A stretch of 64,000 nucleotides of DNA from Brevibacterium sediminis (GCF_013623905.1 NZ_JABKDD010000013.1:1-64000); one strand, 5' to 3'; counted from the first letter of the stretch, positions 48,006 through 57,232 are shown. Notes: a model not told the origin generated them from the sequence alone. Numbers and translations: made by a program.

Positions 48006-50591
48006 ATGCGCGTCCCACTGAACTGGCTGGCCGACTATGTCGATCTCCCGGCCGATACCGACCCCCATGCCCTCGCCGCCGAATTCGCGTCCATCGGACT
48101 CGAGGAAGAGGACTTCTTCGGACCCGAGATCACCGGGCCCCTCGTCGTCGGTCGCGTGCTCGAACTCGTCAAGGAAGAGCACTCGAACGGCAAGACCGTC
48201 AACTGGTGCCGCGTCAACGTCGGTCCCGAATACAACGAGGATCTCGACGATCCGAAGGACCCGCAGCCCGGCGAGGAGCGCCCGAGCCGCGGCATCATCT
48301 GCGGTGCGCACAACTTCGAAGCCGGCGACCTCATCGTCGCCTGCCTGCCGGGAGCTGTCCTGCCTGGTGACTTCAAGATCGCTGCTCGCAAGACCTACGG
48401 TCACAAGTCCGACGGCATGATCTGCTCGGCCAAGGAGCTCGGCCTCGGCGAGGATCACTCCGGAATCATCGTTTTGTCGGATCTTGGTCTGACAGGTGAG
48501 CCCGGCGATGACGCGATCGCGCTGCTCGGCCTCGACCAGGTCACCCTCGACGTCAACGTCACCCCCGACCGCGGCTACCAGCTGTCGATGCGCGGCATCG
48601 GACGCGAATACGCGCAGATGAAGGGTCAGACCTTCACGGACATCGGATCCGCCGAGGTGGCTCCCACCAATGCGGCCACCGACGATGGCTACCCGGTGTC
48701 GGTTGAGGACAACAACCCCATCAACGAGGTGGCCGGCTGTGACCAGTTCACTGCCCTGCAGGTCACCGGGCTTGATCCTCAGGCGAAGACCCCGTTCTGG
48801 ATGCAGCGTCGCCTGCAGCAGGCCGGCATGCGCCCGATCAGCCTGACCGTGGACGTGACGAACTACGTCATGCTCGAACTCGGTCAGCCGCTGCACGCCT
48901 ACGACACCGCGCTGCTCGGCGACGAGATCGTCGTCCGCCGCGCCACCGCCGGCGAGAAGTTCACGACGCTCGACGATGTCGAGCGCACGCTCGATGCCGA
49001 GGATCTGCTCATCACCGACCGCAGCGCCGGTGAGACTGGCAAGGGCGGGAAGATCATCGGCCTGGCCGGAGTCATGGGCGGCGCCGACGTCGAGGTCAAT
49101 GACCAGACGACCGACGTCGTCATCGAGGCCGCTCACTTCGACCCGATCTCTATTGCCCGCACTTCGCGGCGCCACAAGCTGTCTTCGGAGGCCTCGCGTC
49201 GTTTCGAACGCGGCGTCGACCCGAAGCTCGGTCCCGTGGCCGCACGTCGCTGCGCGGACCTACTCGTCGAACTCGGCGGCGGAACGCTCAGCCCGGCGAC
49301 CACGCAGGTCGGTCAGGCCCCCGAGCCGACCATTCTCGACCTCAAGGTCGCCCGTGTCGCTTCGCTGGTCGGCATCGATTACTCGATCGACGAGGTGACC
49401 TCACTTCTCGAGGGCATCGGCGCGACCGTAGCCGCCAAGGACGAGGAGACGGTGTCGGTGACCGTACCCAGCTGGCGCACGGACATCACCGACGACGTCG
49501 ACCTCATCGAGGAAGTCGCCCGCACCGGCGGCTATGACCGGATTCCGTCCGTTCAGCCTGCCGCTCGGGCCGGTAACGGTCTGACGGTGGCGCAGAAGAC
49601 GCGCCGTCGGATCTCGAACCTGCTGGCCGCCGATGGATTCACCGAGGTGCTGTCGTACCCGTTCACGAACGATAAGCGGGATGACCAGCTGCGGCTCGAG
49701 GCCGATGATGTGCGTCGCAAGCACGTGCGCCTGGCCAACCCGATGTCCGAAGACCTGCCGCTCATGCGCACCAACCTGCTCTCGACGCTGGTCGACCTCG
49801 TGGTTCGCAACCAGGGCCGTGGGGCGAAGGACGTTGCGCTGTTCGAAGCGGGACTGGTGTCCACCTCGGCGGGTCTGCCTGAGGGTCCCGGACCGCGTCA
49901 CCTGCCCGGATATCACCCGAGCGACGACGAGCTCGAGGCGATCTACGCCTCGGTGCCGGCCCAGCCCTACCACTATGCGGGCATCATCGCCGGCAATGCG
50001 GAGCTGCCCGGTGTCTGGGGGAAGGGGCGCAAGGCCGAGGCCACCGATGTCATCGATACCGTGCGCCGGATCGCTGCGGTCAATGGCCTCGAGGCCACCG
50101 TCGAGGCCGACCAGATCGCTCCGTGGCATCCGGGCCGTGCGGCGAAGTTTGTCCTCGCCGACGGTCAGGTGCTCGGCCATGCAGGTGAGCTGCACCCGAA
50201 GGTGTGCGAGAACCTCGGCCTGCCGGCTCGGACAGTGGCCTTCGAGATCGACCTCGATGCACTGCTGGCCCAAGACGACCTGCGGGCCTGGGACGGCGCT
50301 CTGTCGACCTACCCGGTGTCCCGCCAGGACGTCGCGCTCATCGTCGATGCGGACCTGCCCACGCAGACGCTGGCCGCGACGCTGCGCGAAGGTGCGGGGG
50401 AGGAGCTCGAGCTGCTCGAGACCTTCGACCTCTACACCGGCGACCAGCTGCCCGAGGGCAAGAAGTCTCTGGCGTTCAGGTTGACCTTCCGCGCCCCGGA
50501 TCGCACGCTCAAGGCCGATGAGGCCTCAGCGATGCGTGAGGCGGCGACGAAGCTGGCCGCTGAGCGTCACGGCGCCGAAGTCCGAAGCTGA
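48006..50591 (+). CDS. pheT: Phenylalanine--tRNA ligase beta subunit
   Basis: An 861-residue subunit that edits mischarged Tyr-tRNA and binds tRNA. Domains in order: N-terminal segment RVPLNWLADYVDL, EMAP-like tRNA-binding domain (about 40-160), B3/B4 editing domain (about 225-390, RRHKLSSEASRRFERGVDP), B5 domain (about 415-490), catalytic-like core, and the C-terminal anticodon-binding domain (STYPVSRQDVALIVDADLP). It is translated together with pheS. Confidence 0.96.
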   Translation: MRVPLNWLADYVDLPADTDPHALAAEFASIGLEEEDFFGPEITGPLVVGRVLELVKEEHSNGKTVNWCRVNVGPEYNEDLDDPKDPQPGEERPSRGIICGAHNFEAGDLIVACLPGAVLPGDFKIAARKTYGHKSDGMICSAKELGLGEDHSGIIVLSDLGLTGEPGDDAIALLGLDQVTLDVNVTPDRGYQLSMRGIGREYAQMKGQTFTDIGSAEVAPTNAATDDGYPVSVEDNNPINEVAGCDQFTALQVTGLDPQAKTPFWMQRRLQQAGMRPISLTVDVTNYVMLELGQPLHAYDTALLGDEIVVRRATAGEKFTTLDDVERTLDAEDLLITDRSAGETGKGGKIIGLAGVMGGADVEVNDQTTDVVIEAAHFDPISIARTSRRHKLSSEASRRFERGVDPKLGPVAARRCADLLVELGGGTLSPATTQVGQAPEPTILDLKVARVASLVGIDYSIDEVTSLLEGIGATVAAKDEETVSVTVPSWRTDITDDVDLIEEVARTGGYDRIPSVQPAARAGNGLTVAQKTRRRISNLLAADGFTEVLSYPFTNDKRDDQLRLEADDVRRKHVRLANPMSEDLPLMRTNLLSTLVDLVVRNQGRGAKDVALFEAGLVSTSAGLPEGPGPRHLPGYHPSDDELEAIYASVPAQPYHYAGIIAGNAELPGVWGKGRKAEATDVIDTVRRIAAVNGLEATVEADQIAPWHPGRAAKFVLADGQVLGHAGELHPKVCENLGLPARTVAFEIDLDALLAQDDLRAWDGALSTYPVSRQDVALIVDADLPTQTLAATLREGAGEELELLETFDLYTGDQLPEGKKSLAFRLTFRAPDRTLKADEASAMREAATKLAAERHGAEVRS

Positions 50592-50609
50592 GAACAGTGC
50601 GTAGCAGAG

Positions 50610-50640
50610 CCCGGTCGACCGTTAGAGTGGTTCGACCGGG
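50610..50640. promoter_or_regulatory. Inverted repeat around a -10 box between pheT and the SDR gene
   Basis: CCCGGTCGA at 50610-50618 pairs with TCGACCGGG at 50632-50640, and the loop holds TAGAGT at 50623-50628. It may terminate pheT or act as an operator over the SDR promoter. T residues follow (TTCTGTTG), which favours termination. Confidence 0.5.
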
Positions 50641-50736
50641 TTCTGTTGTATTCGCTCCGAGCATCGCGGCAGAGCGCACCCAGACAGTAAGCACCACCGA
50701 CCACCTGTACCCCCATCGCTCACGAGGAGATCTGAC

Positions 50737-51618
50737 ATGACCGAGAAGCTGCCTTACGGAACGAACTTGCCCACCGGCAACACCGCATCTGAAGCGACCG
50801 CGGTCCCATCAGAGACGATCGCCCTCATCACCGGCGGTGCCCGCGGAATCGGACGCCACCTCTCGGAGGCGTTCGCAAAGGCCGGCTACGACGTGATCGT
50901 CACGGCGACGTCGGCAGAGAAGGCGGAAGCTGCGGCTGAAGAGATCGCTGAGGCGACCGGGGGAGTGGTGACCGGCGTCGGTCTGCGCACCGATGACATC
51001 ACTGCGGTGAACCAGCTGCGTGACTCTGTGGCCGGGCTCGAGAAGTCGACGGGCAAGCGCCTGCAGGTGCTCATCAACAATGCCGGGCGCATCGAGTCGA
51101 CCGAGGGCCCGATATGGGACGCCGATCCGGAGAGTCTCAAGGGCGTCGTCGACGCGAACGTCACCGGGGTTGCGCTCATGATTAATGTCTTTGCACCCGT
51201 TCTGATGGCGGGCGCCGAGGCGACCGGACGTCCCAGCAGGATCATCGACCTCAACTCGGGTTCGGGAGCGCAGGGGACTCCCGCGTACGCCGTGTATTCG
51301 GCGTCGAAGGCATCCCTGTTCCGTCTGGCTGATTCTGTAGTCCACTTCGGGCACGATAGGGGACTGCGCATCTTCGAGATGGCGCCCGGGGTCGTCGAGA
51401 CCGCGATGACGAAGTCGATGCCCGTGCACGACTTCCGTAAAGGCGATGATTGGACCTCTCCCGAGCAGGTCACCGATCTCGCGTTGGCTCTGGCTTCGGG
51501 AACATTGGATGCGTTCACGGGGCGGTACGTGCGTGCAGGCGCGGATACGGAGGAGTCGTTGCTCGCCGAAGCGGCAGGTGGGATGTCAGACGGGATCCGA
51601 CGAATAGTTCTTGGCTGA
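50737..51618 (+). CDS. Short-chain dehydrogenase/reductase
   Basis: A 293-residue classical SDR. The cofactor motif is ITGGARGIGRHLSEAF near residue 33. NNAG lies near 113, and the catalytic Ser with YAVYSASKASLFRLADS near 189 gives the YxxxK pair. An additional 28 N-terminal residues precede the fold. The substrate is unknown. The ATG at 50737 follows GAGGAG. Confidence 0.85.
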   Translation: MTEKLPYGTNLPTGNTASEATAVPSETIALITGGARGIGRHLSEAFAKAGYDVIVTATSAEKAEAAAEEIAEATGGVVTGVGLRTDDITAVNQLRDSVAGLEKSTGKRLQVLINNAGRIESTEGPIWDADPESLKGVVDANVTGVALMINVFAPVLMAGAEATGRPSRIIDLNSGSGAQGTPAYAVYSASKASLFRLADSVVHFGHDRGLRIFEMAPGVVETAMTKSMPVHDFRKGDDWTSPEQVTDLALALASGTLDAFTGRYVRAGADTEESLLAEAAGGMSDGIRRIVLG

Positions 51619-51745
51619 GACCAACATTGCTGGCTGTGTGATGTCCAAATTGCGCTATTCGAAGTAAGTCTTGAAACACTTGTGCAGAACAGAATTTCAG
51701 ATTGATGTTCTCGATTGGTAACAAGGCAGGTGTCTTTGGCGGTCT

Positions 51746-52435
51746 ATGGGCGAATTCGTTAGCAACGGGGATGATTGCTGTATGAGCGCGAAACGAAATG
51801 CAGCGTTTAGAGTGCCGATTCATGTAGTGCTTGCCGGTACTGATCGCTTGTCGACGTTGGTGCCATCAATTGTTCACTCGTTTGCCAGGGGAATGTCCGC
51901 GCCCGGAGCGAATCGAGTCATGTACCGACCGACAGACACAGAGGACTCACGCAACTATGTCCATCAGGTCGCTGATGCCGAGGGATTGGCTTCTTTACTC
52001 CAGAGGCTGACTGGCATTGTAATCATCACGGGACACGGCCGTCTTGATCGAGAAGATTGGGAACTCTGCATAGGAGACAGCTCAATCGATGTTGAGTCTT
52101 TGACGCAATCAGTTCCAGATGGCACTGTCAAAGCCGACCTCTTGATTGTCGATGCCTGTTTCGCTGAAAGATCAAGAAGGTGCTGGCGGAGAGTTCTCCA
52201 CAATGACGGTGTCTTGCTGACTGCAATCGGTATTATTGAACTTAGATCAGCGGCGCAAGTCTACGTGGGACTTTTATCAGCAATTGCCAACCGTCCGGGC
52301 ACCGCCCGGCCAACGCGAGAGTGCTGGGAATCCGCATTTCATGCGGTGGAGGAGTCGTTGAAAATTTATTCAGATATGGGTGGTGCAAAATTGCGTACGC
52401 GGGAACCGCCGTACTCTGCTTTCATGCTCAATTAG
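51746..52435 (+). CDS. Orphan caspase/CHAT-like protein with a His-Cys pair
   Basis: A 229-residue protein in an AT-richer islet. Two segments match the caspase-like peptidase pattern: a hydrophobic strand ending in a His (IVIITGHGRL, His97) and 41 residues later a strand ending in Asp-Ala-Cys (DLLIVDACFA, Cys138). That order and spacing are those of the catalytic dyad in metacaspase and CHAT domains. The segment between them (ELCIGDSSIDVESLTQ) resembles the small insert seen there. No sensor, repeat or membrane domain is attached, and no partner gene is adjacent. The start is uncertain: ATG 51746 or ATG 51782; neither has a strong ribosome site. The peptidase role is inferred from motifs only. 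Confidence 0.65.
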   Translation: MGEFVSNGDDCCMSAKRNAAFRVPIHVVLAGTDRLSTLVPSIVHSFARGMSAPGANRVMYRPTDTEDSRNYVHQVADAEGLASLLQRLTGIVIITGHGRLDREDWELCIGDSSIDVESLTQSVPDGTVKADLLIVDACFAERSRRCWRRVLHNDGVLLTAIGIIELRSAAQVYVGLLSAIANRPGTARPTRECWESAFHAVEESLKIYSDMGGAKLRTREPPYSAFMLN

Positions 52436-52705
52436 AAGGATAGAGTCTTCATTTGAAACCGAGTCGTTTTTCGCTTGTTCATCCCGTAGAAGCTCTCAAC
52501 CCCAACCTTCGCCCGTTTAATAGCCGGATCGGTTAGCGGCGGTTAGCCCTGCCGCCGTTATCGTTATCGACGCGTCTTTCCCTTATAACATGGCTCTGGT
52601 TGTGTAGGTCCAATACGATTGGTGATGTTCTGCTGAGATGCCGATTGCATACGCGGTTTTCGTAAGGCAGCCAGATAGTCGATCGTCGTGAGTGAGGAGG
52701 CAGGC
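52436..52705. other. Gene-free stretch before pabAB
   Basis: No credible reading frame is seen. The stretch is AT-richer than its right flank. It holds a GCGGCGG/CCGCCGT hairpin at about 52535-52558 and leads into the GAGGAGG ribosome site of pabAB at 52694-52700. It looks like the right edge of the islet that carries the caspase-like gene. Confidence 0.5.
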
Positions 52706-55132
52706 GTGATCCGGACTCTGCTTATCGACAATGCTGATTCGTTCACGCTTAACCTCTTCCACCTCCTCGCCGAGGTGAACGGGTGCGCGCCGACGCTCGT
52801 GCCCAACGACTGGGAAGAATTCGAGCTGAGCGTGCTCGACGAGTTCGACAATGTCGTCATCTCCCCGGGACCGGGAACTCCGGAGCGGCCGGCCGACTTC
52901 GGCATCTGCGCCGAGGTGATCGAACATTCCCCGATCCCGGTGCTCGGCGTGTGCCTCGGCCATCAGGGGATTGCTCATGTGCACGGAGGAACCGTGGTGC
53001 ACGCTGCCGAGCCTCGACACGGTCGGGTCTCGGCGATCCGGCATACCGAGACCGAGCTGTTCGCCGGGATGACCTCGCCGTTTTCGGCGGTGCGGTATCA
53101 CTCTCTCGCAGTGACGGACTTGCCCAATTGTTTGGAGGCGACAGCGTGGTCCGAAGACGGAGTCATCCAAGCGCTGCGGCATCGGACCAGGCCGCAATGG
53201 AGCGTCCAGTTCCACCCAGAATCAATCGCCTCTGACGAGGCACGGACGCTGCTGCGGAACTTCGCCGAGCTGACTGAGGTGTGGAACCGGCACAATGAGC
53301 ATGATCCTGACCGACTAGCTAGGGAGAAATGGGCCGGCGATGGAATTGGACCCGATTCCGACCTCCCCGCGGGGACGTGCGCAGGACTCAATCCGTCCCA
53401 ATCGACTACCGATCTATTTGACTCTCGGCACCACTACATTCTCGACACCGATGTTCTCCCTCAAACAGTCTCCGACGAGCAACTGTTCATCGAATTCTTC
53501 GGTGATGAACCTGAGGCCGTTTGGCTCGACGGAAACTTACCTGGCAACGACTCGTCCCGGTTCTCAATCATGGGTGCGCCGACTGGGCCACGGAGCAGAG
53601 TAGCGACCGCCTCGGTGCCGGAAGGGAATGTCGAAGTTCGCTCGGCCAGTGGCGAATCAGAGAACATCATTCAGTCGTCCGGGTTCTTCGACTGGCTCGA
53701 TGGTGAGCTCGCTGGCACGACTGTCTCAGTGTCAGGCACAGGAGTTGAACCGCCCAGCGCCGGATCCGAAATCCCCGATATGCGCGCGGACAGCCAAGAC
53801 CTGCCGTTCGAGTTCCGGCTTGGGTGGGTCGGTTACCTCGGCTACGAGCTCAAGGCCGAGGTCGGCTCACCGAATCGGTACGAATCCGACTTGCCTGACG
53901 CCGTCATGATGTTCTTGGACCGCGCGTTGGTCATCGACCACGACACCGAGCGCATCCACCTTCTGGCGCTGCGTCGCGCCGATGACTCAGACGGCCAAGT
54001 AGCTAACCAGGTCTGGCTCGACCACACACGCACACGGATCGCATCGATCCCCACCGATGAAGTCAGTGGTGCTGACCAACGCCGGACCACCTCGGCGGAG
54101 GCCGACACCGCAACCCCAGAGGAACGGCGCAATCCAACCCTCGAGGCACGCCACAGCCAGCAAGAATACCTCGACCTCATCGATCAAGTGCAAGAGAAGA
54201 TCACCGATGGCGAGACCTACGAAGTCTGCCTGACGAACATGCTCGAATGCGCCGTCGATCCGCATGCGTCACCACTGGAGATGTATCTGCGGCTGCGTGA
54301 GGACAATCCGACGCCGTTCGGGGCGTTCATCCGCACGCGAGAGGCGGTGATTCTCAGCACCTCACCTGAGCGGTTTCTGCGGATTGGCGCAGACGGCCGG
54401 GTGGAGTCGAAGCCGATCAAGGGTACTCGGCCCAGGGGAGCGAACCAGGCAGAAGACGAGGCGATCAAGGCTGAGCTGGCCGCCTCGGTGAAGGATCGGT
54501 CGGAAAATCTCATGATCGTCGATCTCGTCCGGCACGACCTCGGGCGCACGGCCGAGCTGGGATCGGTGCAGGTGGACACGTTGTTCGGGATCGAGTCGTA
54601 TGCGACGGTGCATCAGATGGTCTCGACGGTCAGTTCACGCTTGGCCGAGGATGCTAGCCCGGTGGCGTGTGTGCGGGCGGCGTTCCCACCAGGGTCGATG
54701 ACTGGGGCGCCGAAGCTGCGGACGATGACGACCATCGAAGAGCTCGAGGCCGGCCCGCGTGGGGTGTACAGCGGAGCAGTCGGGTATTTCTCGCTCGGCG
54801 GTGCCGTCGATCTCAGCGTCGTCATCCGCACGCTCGTCGTTCAGGGTGAGACTCTGAGTTACGGGGTCGGCGGAGCGATCGTTGCGCTCTCGGATTCCGA
54901 AGAGGAGTACGAGGAGACAGTGGTGAAGGCGGCTCCGGTGCTGAGGTTGCTCGGTGGAGTGGAGTTCCCCGGCGAGGTTGTCGTTCATGCGGACGATCCG
55001 TCCGAACTGAGGACAAATAACCATTCAACTGAGCAGATTGGCGATGTTGGCTTCCACACCATGATTCCCGCCGAGGAGGCCGGACCGACCGATACGGCTG
55101 TGGCCGAATCTTCGGGTGGAGTTGAGCGATGA
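52706..55132 (+). CDS. pabAB: Aminodeoxychorismate synthase, fused PabA-PabB
   Basis: Makes 4-amino-4-deoxychorismate from chorismate and glutamine for folate. Residues 1-200 are the glutaminase (PabA) half, with the catalytic Cys in LGVCLGHQG and the His in VQFHPESI. After an acidic spacer the PabB half shows PIKGTRPRG, where the Lys separates PabB from anthranilate synthase (which has Ala), then DRSENLMIVDLVRHDLGR and PPGSMTGAPKLRTM. I chose the GTG at 52706 because GAGGAGG lies 5 bases before it; a GTG at 52688 is in frame but lacks a site. It overlaps pabC by ATGA. Confidence 0.92.
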   Translation: MIRTLLIDNADSFTLNLFHLLAEVNGCAPTLVPNDWEEFELSVLDEFDNVVISPGPGTPERPADFGICAEVIEHSPIPVLGVCLGHQGIAHVHGGTVVHAAEPRHGRVSAIRHTETELFAGMTSPFSAVRYHSLAVTDLPNCLEATAWSEDGVIQALRHRTRPQWSVQFHPESIASDEARTLLRNFAELTEVWNRHNEHDPDRLAREKWAGDGIGPDSDLPAGTCAGLNPSQSTTDLFDSRHHYILDTDVLPQTVSDEQLFIEFFGDEPEAVWLDGNLPGNDSSRFSIMGAPTGPRSRVATASVPEGNVEVRSASGESENIIQSSGFFDWLDGELAGTTVSVSGTGVEPPSAGSEIPDMRADSQDLPFEFRLGWVGYLGYELKAEVGSPNRYESDLPDAVMMFLDRALVIDHDTERIHLLALRRADDSDGQVANQVWLDHTRTRIASIPTDEVSGADQRRTTSAEADTATPEERRNPTLEARHSQQEYLDLIDQVQEKITDGETYEVCLTNMLECAVDPHASPLEMYLRLREDNPTPFGAFIRTREAVILSTSPERFLRIGADGRVESKPIKGTRPRGANQAEDEAIKAELAASVKDRSENLMIVDLVRHDLGRTAELGSVQVDTLFGIESYATVHQMVSTVSSRLAEDASPVACVRAAFPPGSMTGAPKLRTMTTIEELEAGPRGVYSGAVGYFSLGGAVDLSVVIRTLVVQGETLSYGVGGAIVALSDSEEEYEETVVKAAPVLRLLGGVEFPGEVVVHADDPSELRTNNHSTEQIGDVGFHTMIPAEEAGPTDTAVAESSGGVER

Positions 55133-55983
55133 ACGTGTGGCTGTGGAATCAACAGGATCACCGTTTCGAGGAGCCTACGACGGACATCAGCTCATCGAAG
55201 CTGATGGCCGCCGATTCGTGGCTTGTTGAAGACGGGCGGGTACGAGCGTTCGACCTCCATCGGACACGGTTCGGTGATGCTGCTGCGCAGGTGGGGATGG
55301 GTGATGCGATCACCGACGATTTTTGGGCGGCAGTGGTCGAGAAGATCCCGGCGAAGGGGGAGTGGTTCCCGCGCGTAGATCTCCTCGATGTTTCTCCTGA
55401 CGCCGAACGTGAGTTGGCATTCCGGTTGCGACCAGCACCGACTCGGACGCAGGAGTTGAAGGTTCTCATCCCGCCATATTCCGACCCGCGAATCACTCCG
55501 AATCGGAAAGGCCCGGACATCGCATTGCTTGAGCGTGTGCGGACGGAAGCACGTGAGCAGTACGGCTGTGACGAAGTATTGCTCATCAATGGGGACGGGT
55601 ACGTCATCGAGGGAGCGACGACGAGCCTGCTGTGGTGGGATGAAGAGACGCTCTGTGCACAGGACCCGGAGTTAGGCGCACTGCCGGGAGTCACCTCGGC
55701 GGTGATCCTCGAGGAGGCTCGCGCTCGGTCGGTTCCGATCGAGTTGCGGCGAGTGCGGCCCGAGGAGCTTATCGAGCACGAAGCATGGCTCGTCAACGCG
55801 CTCCACGGGATTCGGCGAGTGAGCGAACTCGTTGACGGGCGTGACCTTCACGACAGCGTGCAGCGCGGCGATGAGCCGAATCAGACTTGGGCTGAGCATC
55901 GAGGCGGGCCCCATGCGGATGCGGTCCGGCTCGGCCGTTGGCGTGAATGGTTGGAAACGATTAGGGTCGCTCCGGGCATGTGA
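55129..55983 (+). CDS. pabC: Aminodeoxychorismate lyase-like class IV aminotransferase, 3' end altered
   Basis: Releases p-aminobenzoate and pyruvate from aminodeoxychorismate. The fold-type IV pattern is visible: RAFDLHRTRFGDA near residue 39, ITPNRKGPD near 123 with the candidate PLP lysine, GYVIEGATTSLLWW near 160, and GALPGVTSAVILEEAR near 185. The ATG at 55129 overlaps the pabAB stop. The last codons (VAPGM) coincide with the edge of an ISL3 remnant on the other strand, so the natural C terminus may have been replaced by mobile-element sequence. Confidence 0.88.
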   Translation: MNVWLWNQQDHRFEEPTTDISSSKLMAADSWLVEDGRVRAFDLHRTRFGDAAAQVGMGDAITDDFWAAVVEKIPAKGEWFPRVDLLDVSPDAERELAFRLRPAPTRTQELKVLIPPYSDPRITPNRKGPDIALLERVRTEAREQYGCDEVLLINGDGYVIEGATTSLLWWDEETLCAQDPELGALPGVTSAVILEEARARSVPIELRRVRPEELIEHEAWLVNALHGIRRVSELVDGRDLHDSVQRGDEPNQTWAEHRGGPHADAVRLGRWREWLETIRVAPGM

Positions 55984-56207
55984 AGGCTCCGGGCGATGTA
56001 GTTGGTCAGGTTGCGGAACCCGAGTGCGGAGCCCCGCAGGTGTTCGAGCCGTCCGTTGAGCGCCTCGGTCGGCCCGTTGCTGGCGCCGGGTCGTTCGAAG
56101 TAGGCGAGCACGTCAGCGGCTCGCTTCTCCAGGGTCCGGCCCAGGGTGGTGAGCTCGGTGAGCACCTTGGGGACGCCGGCGCTGAGGTCGGTGATCAGCT
56201 TCTCCAT
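55970..56207 (-). pseudogene. ISL3-family transposase remnant (C-terminal piece)
   Basis: On the minus strand the reading frame encodes the C-terminal part of an ISL3 transposase: MEKLITDLSAGVPKVL, then FERPGASNGPTEALNGRLEH and GFRNLTNYIARSLH. A full protein is about 400 residues; only about 80 remain. Its own end is lost and the frame runs on into the antisense of pabC. A sequence like the terminal repeat of such elements (CATCTGGGAAGACCC) lies at about 56279-56296. The element is dead. Confidence 0.8.
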
Positions 56208-56524
56208 GAGTAGGAACCTCCGTCGTCGGGAGACCTCGACGTCTATCTGCGGACCGACGTGCCCGGCCGACCTACACCGTCATCTGGGAAGACCCCTGAA
56301 ACGTCTTCGACGACGGGACCGGCGAGGAGGAGGGCGCGGTGAGCTAAAGGAATGGAGCTTGCTCGGCTTCGACGCCGCCGCAAGCTCCGGTGAAACGATC
56401 GGTACTGGTCGGTCGTCGTCGGTCACCACCGGATGGCGGCGTCCCCATTCTCGGCGTTTGCGCAGGTCAGCGGTTCGTTCGCCCAGTGGGCGCATCAAGC
56501 GATAGACGCAAAGCCGACGTGATT
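56208..56524. other. Insertion-sequence debris, no gene
   Basis: About 320 bases between the ISL3 fragment and the tRNA piece. The first part looks like ISL3 end sequence. The rest contains no credible coding frame and no recognised RNA. Confidence 0.45.
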
Positions 56525-56556
56525 AGGTCGTCGGTTCGATTCCGACAGGCGGCTCC
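56525..56556 (+). tRNA. 3' fragment of a tRNA gene (probably tRNA-Thr)
   Basis: The piece holds a T-arm (GTCGG-TTCGATT-CCGAC at 56530-56546), then AGGCGGC-T-CC, which is the 3' acceptor strand, discriminator and CC of a tRNA. The acceptor would pair with GCCGCCT, a typical tRNA-Thr 5' end, but no such 5' half lies upstream. A terminator follows at once, as after intact tRNA genes. It is either what is left after a deletion or an attachment-site copy made by an integrating element. Confidence 0.7.
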
Positions 56557-56563
56557 GGCGAAA

Positions 56564-56597
56564 AGCCCCTGACCTGCGGAAACGCAGGGCAGGGGCT
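56564..56597 (+). terminator. Terminator downstream of the tRNA fragment
   Basis: Stem 56564-56578 with 56583-56597, 14 of 15 pairs, GAAA tetraloop. The sequence from here to 56813 shows no further gene. Confidence 0.75.
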
Positions 56598-56813
56598 GTT
56601 CGGTTCTGGTGGTCGCGCGATGCGCTGGCCTCACGGCTCTGCCCGACACCGACGTCGCTCTCCTCTGCGACGGACCCCTCGCCGGCTGAGCGCTCGCGGC
56701 CGGCATCCTGTCCGTGTGCCGATAGGCCTCGCACCGCTCGGCAACGCAGCATGGCGTTGGGTCGCGACCTGGCCACGGCTCGGCGGGGCGCGATCGTCTC
56801 GTGCGTTGGCGGA

Positions 56814-57125
56814 CTACGGGAGCTTGGACGCGAGGACGTCGGCCGCCAGGATCTCGGGTGCTGCGCTGAGGAGGTGCTGGTTGGCCATCAGGGCTGCGAC
56901 GATGGCGCCGTTGGCGTGGGCGTCGCGAGCGGCCTCGTCGGGGAATGCATCGAAGATCCAGAAAGTGTCGGCGTGGGTCCTGACCGCGAACCAGACAATC
57001 GTTCCTGTTTCTTCGTTGGCGAGTTCGACAGCGCCGGCGAGCAGATCGGCGAGCGCGTCGTGCTGGCCATCGGCCGCGACGATCTTGGCGACGAAGGCAT
57101 ACGGAAGTGATGCGGGTGTGGACAT
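56814..57125 (-). CDS. Antibiotic biosynthesis monooxygenase (ABM)-domain protein
   Basis: A 103-residue ferredoxin-like-fold protein with the ABM pattern: AKIVAADGQHDALADLL at the start, TIVWFAVRTHADTFWIFDAF in the middle, and HANGAIVAALMANQHLL at the end. Such proteins are quinol or polyketide monooxygenases, or of unknown role. The gene is divergent from a GlxA-type regulator 107 bases away and is probably its target. A GGAGAG site precedes the ATG. Confidence 0.82.
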   Translation of the reverse strand: MSTPASLPYAFVAKIVAADGQHDALADLLAGAVELANEETGTIVWFAVRTHADTFWIFDAFPDEAARDAHANGAIVAALMANQHLLSAAPEILAADVLASKLP

Positions 57126-57219
57126 GAGGGACTCTCCTTGACGTCGTGGTTCTTCGTGGGACGAGTTCAGCGTATGACGAGCGAGGGCCGGTGGGTAGTG
57201 GCGTATACGGCAGGATTGC

Positions 57220-57225
57220 TATTGT
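57220..57225 (+). promoter_or_regulatory. Candidate -10 box (TATTGT) for the GlxA-type regulator
   Basis: TATTGT is followed by 7 bases and the ATG at 57233, consistent with a leaderless message. Confidence 0.35.
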
Positions 57226-57232
57226 TTACGTC

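Noticed and set aside
55881..55969. Part of the ISL3 frame lying within pabC
   Set aside because: Residues here no longer resemble the transposase; they are read-through into the antisense of pabC.
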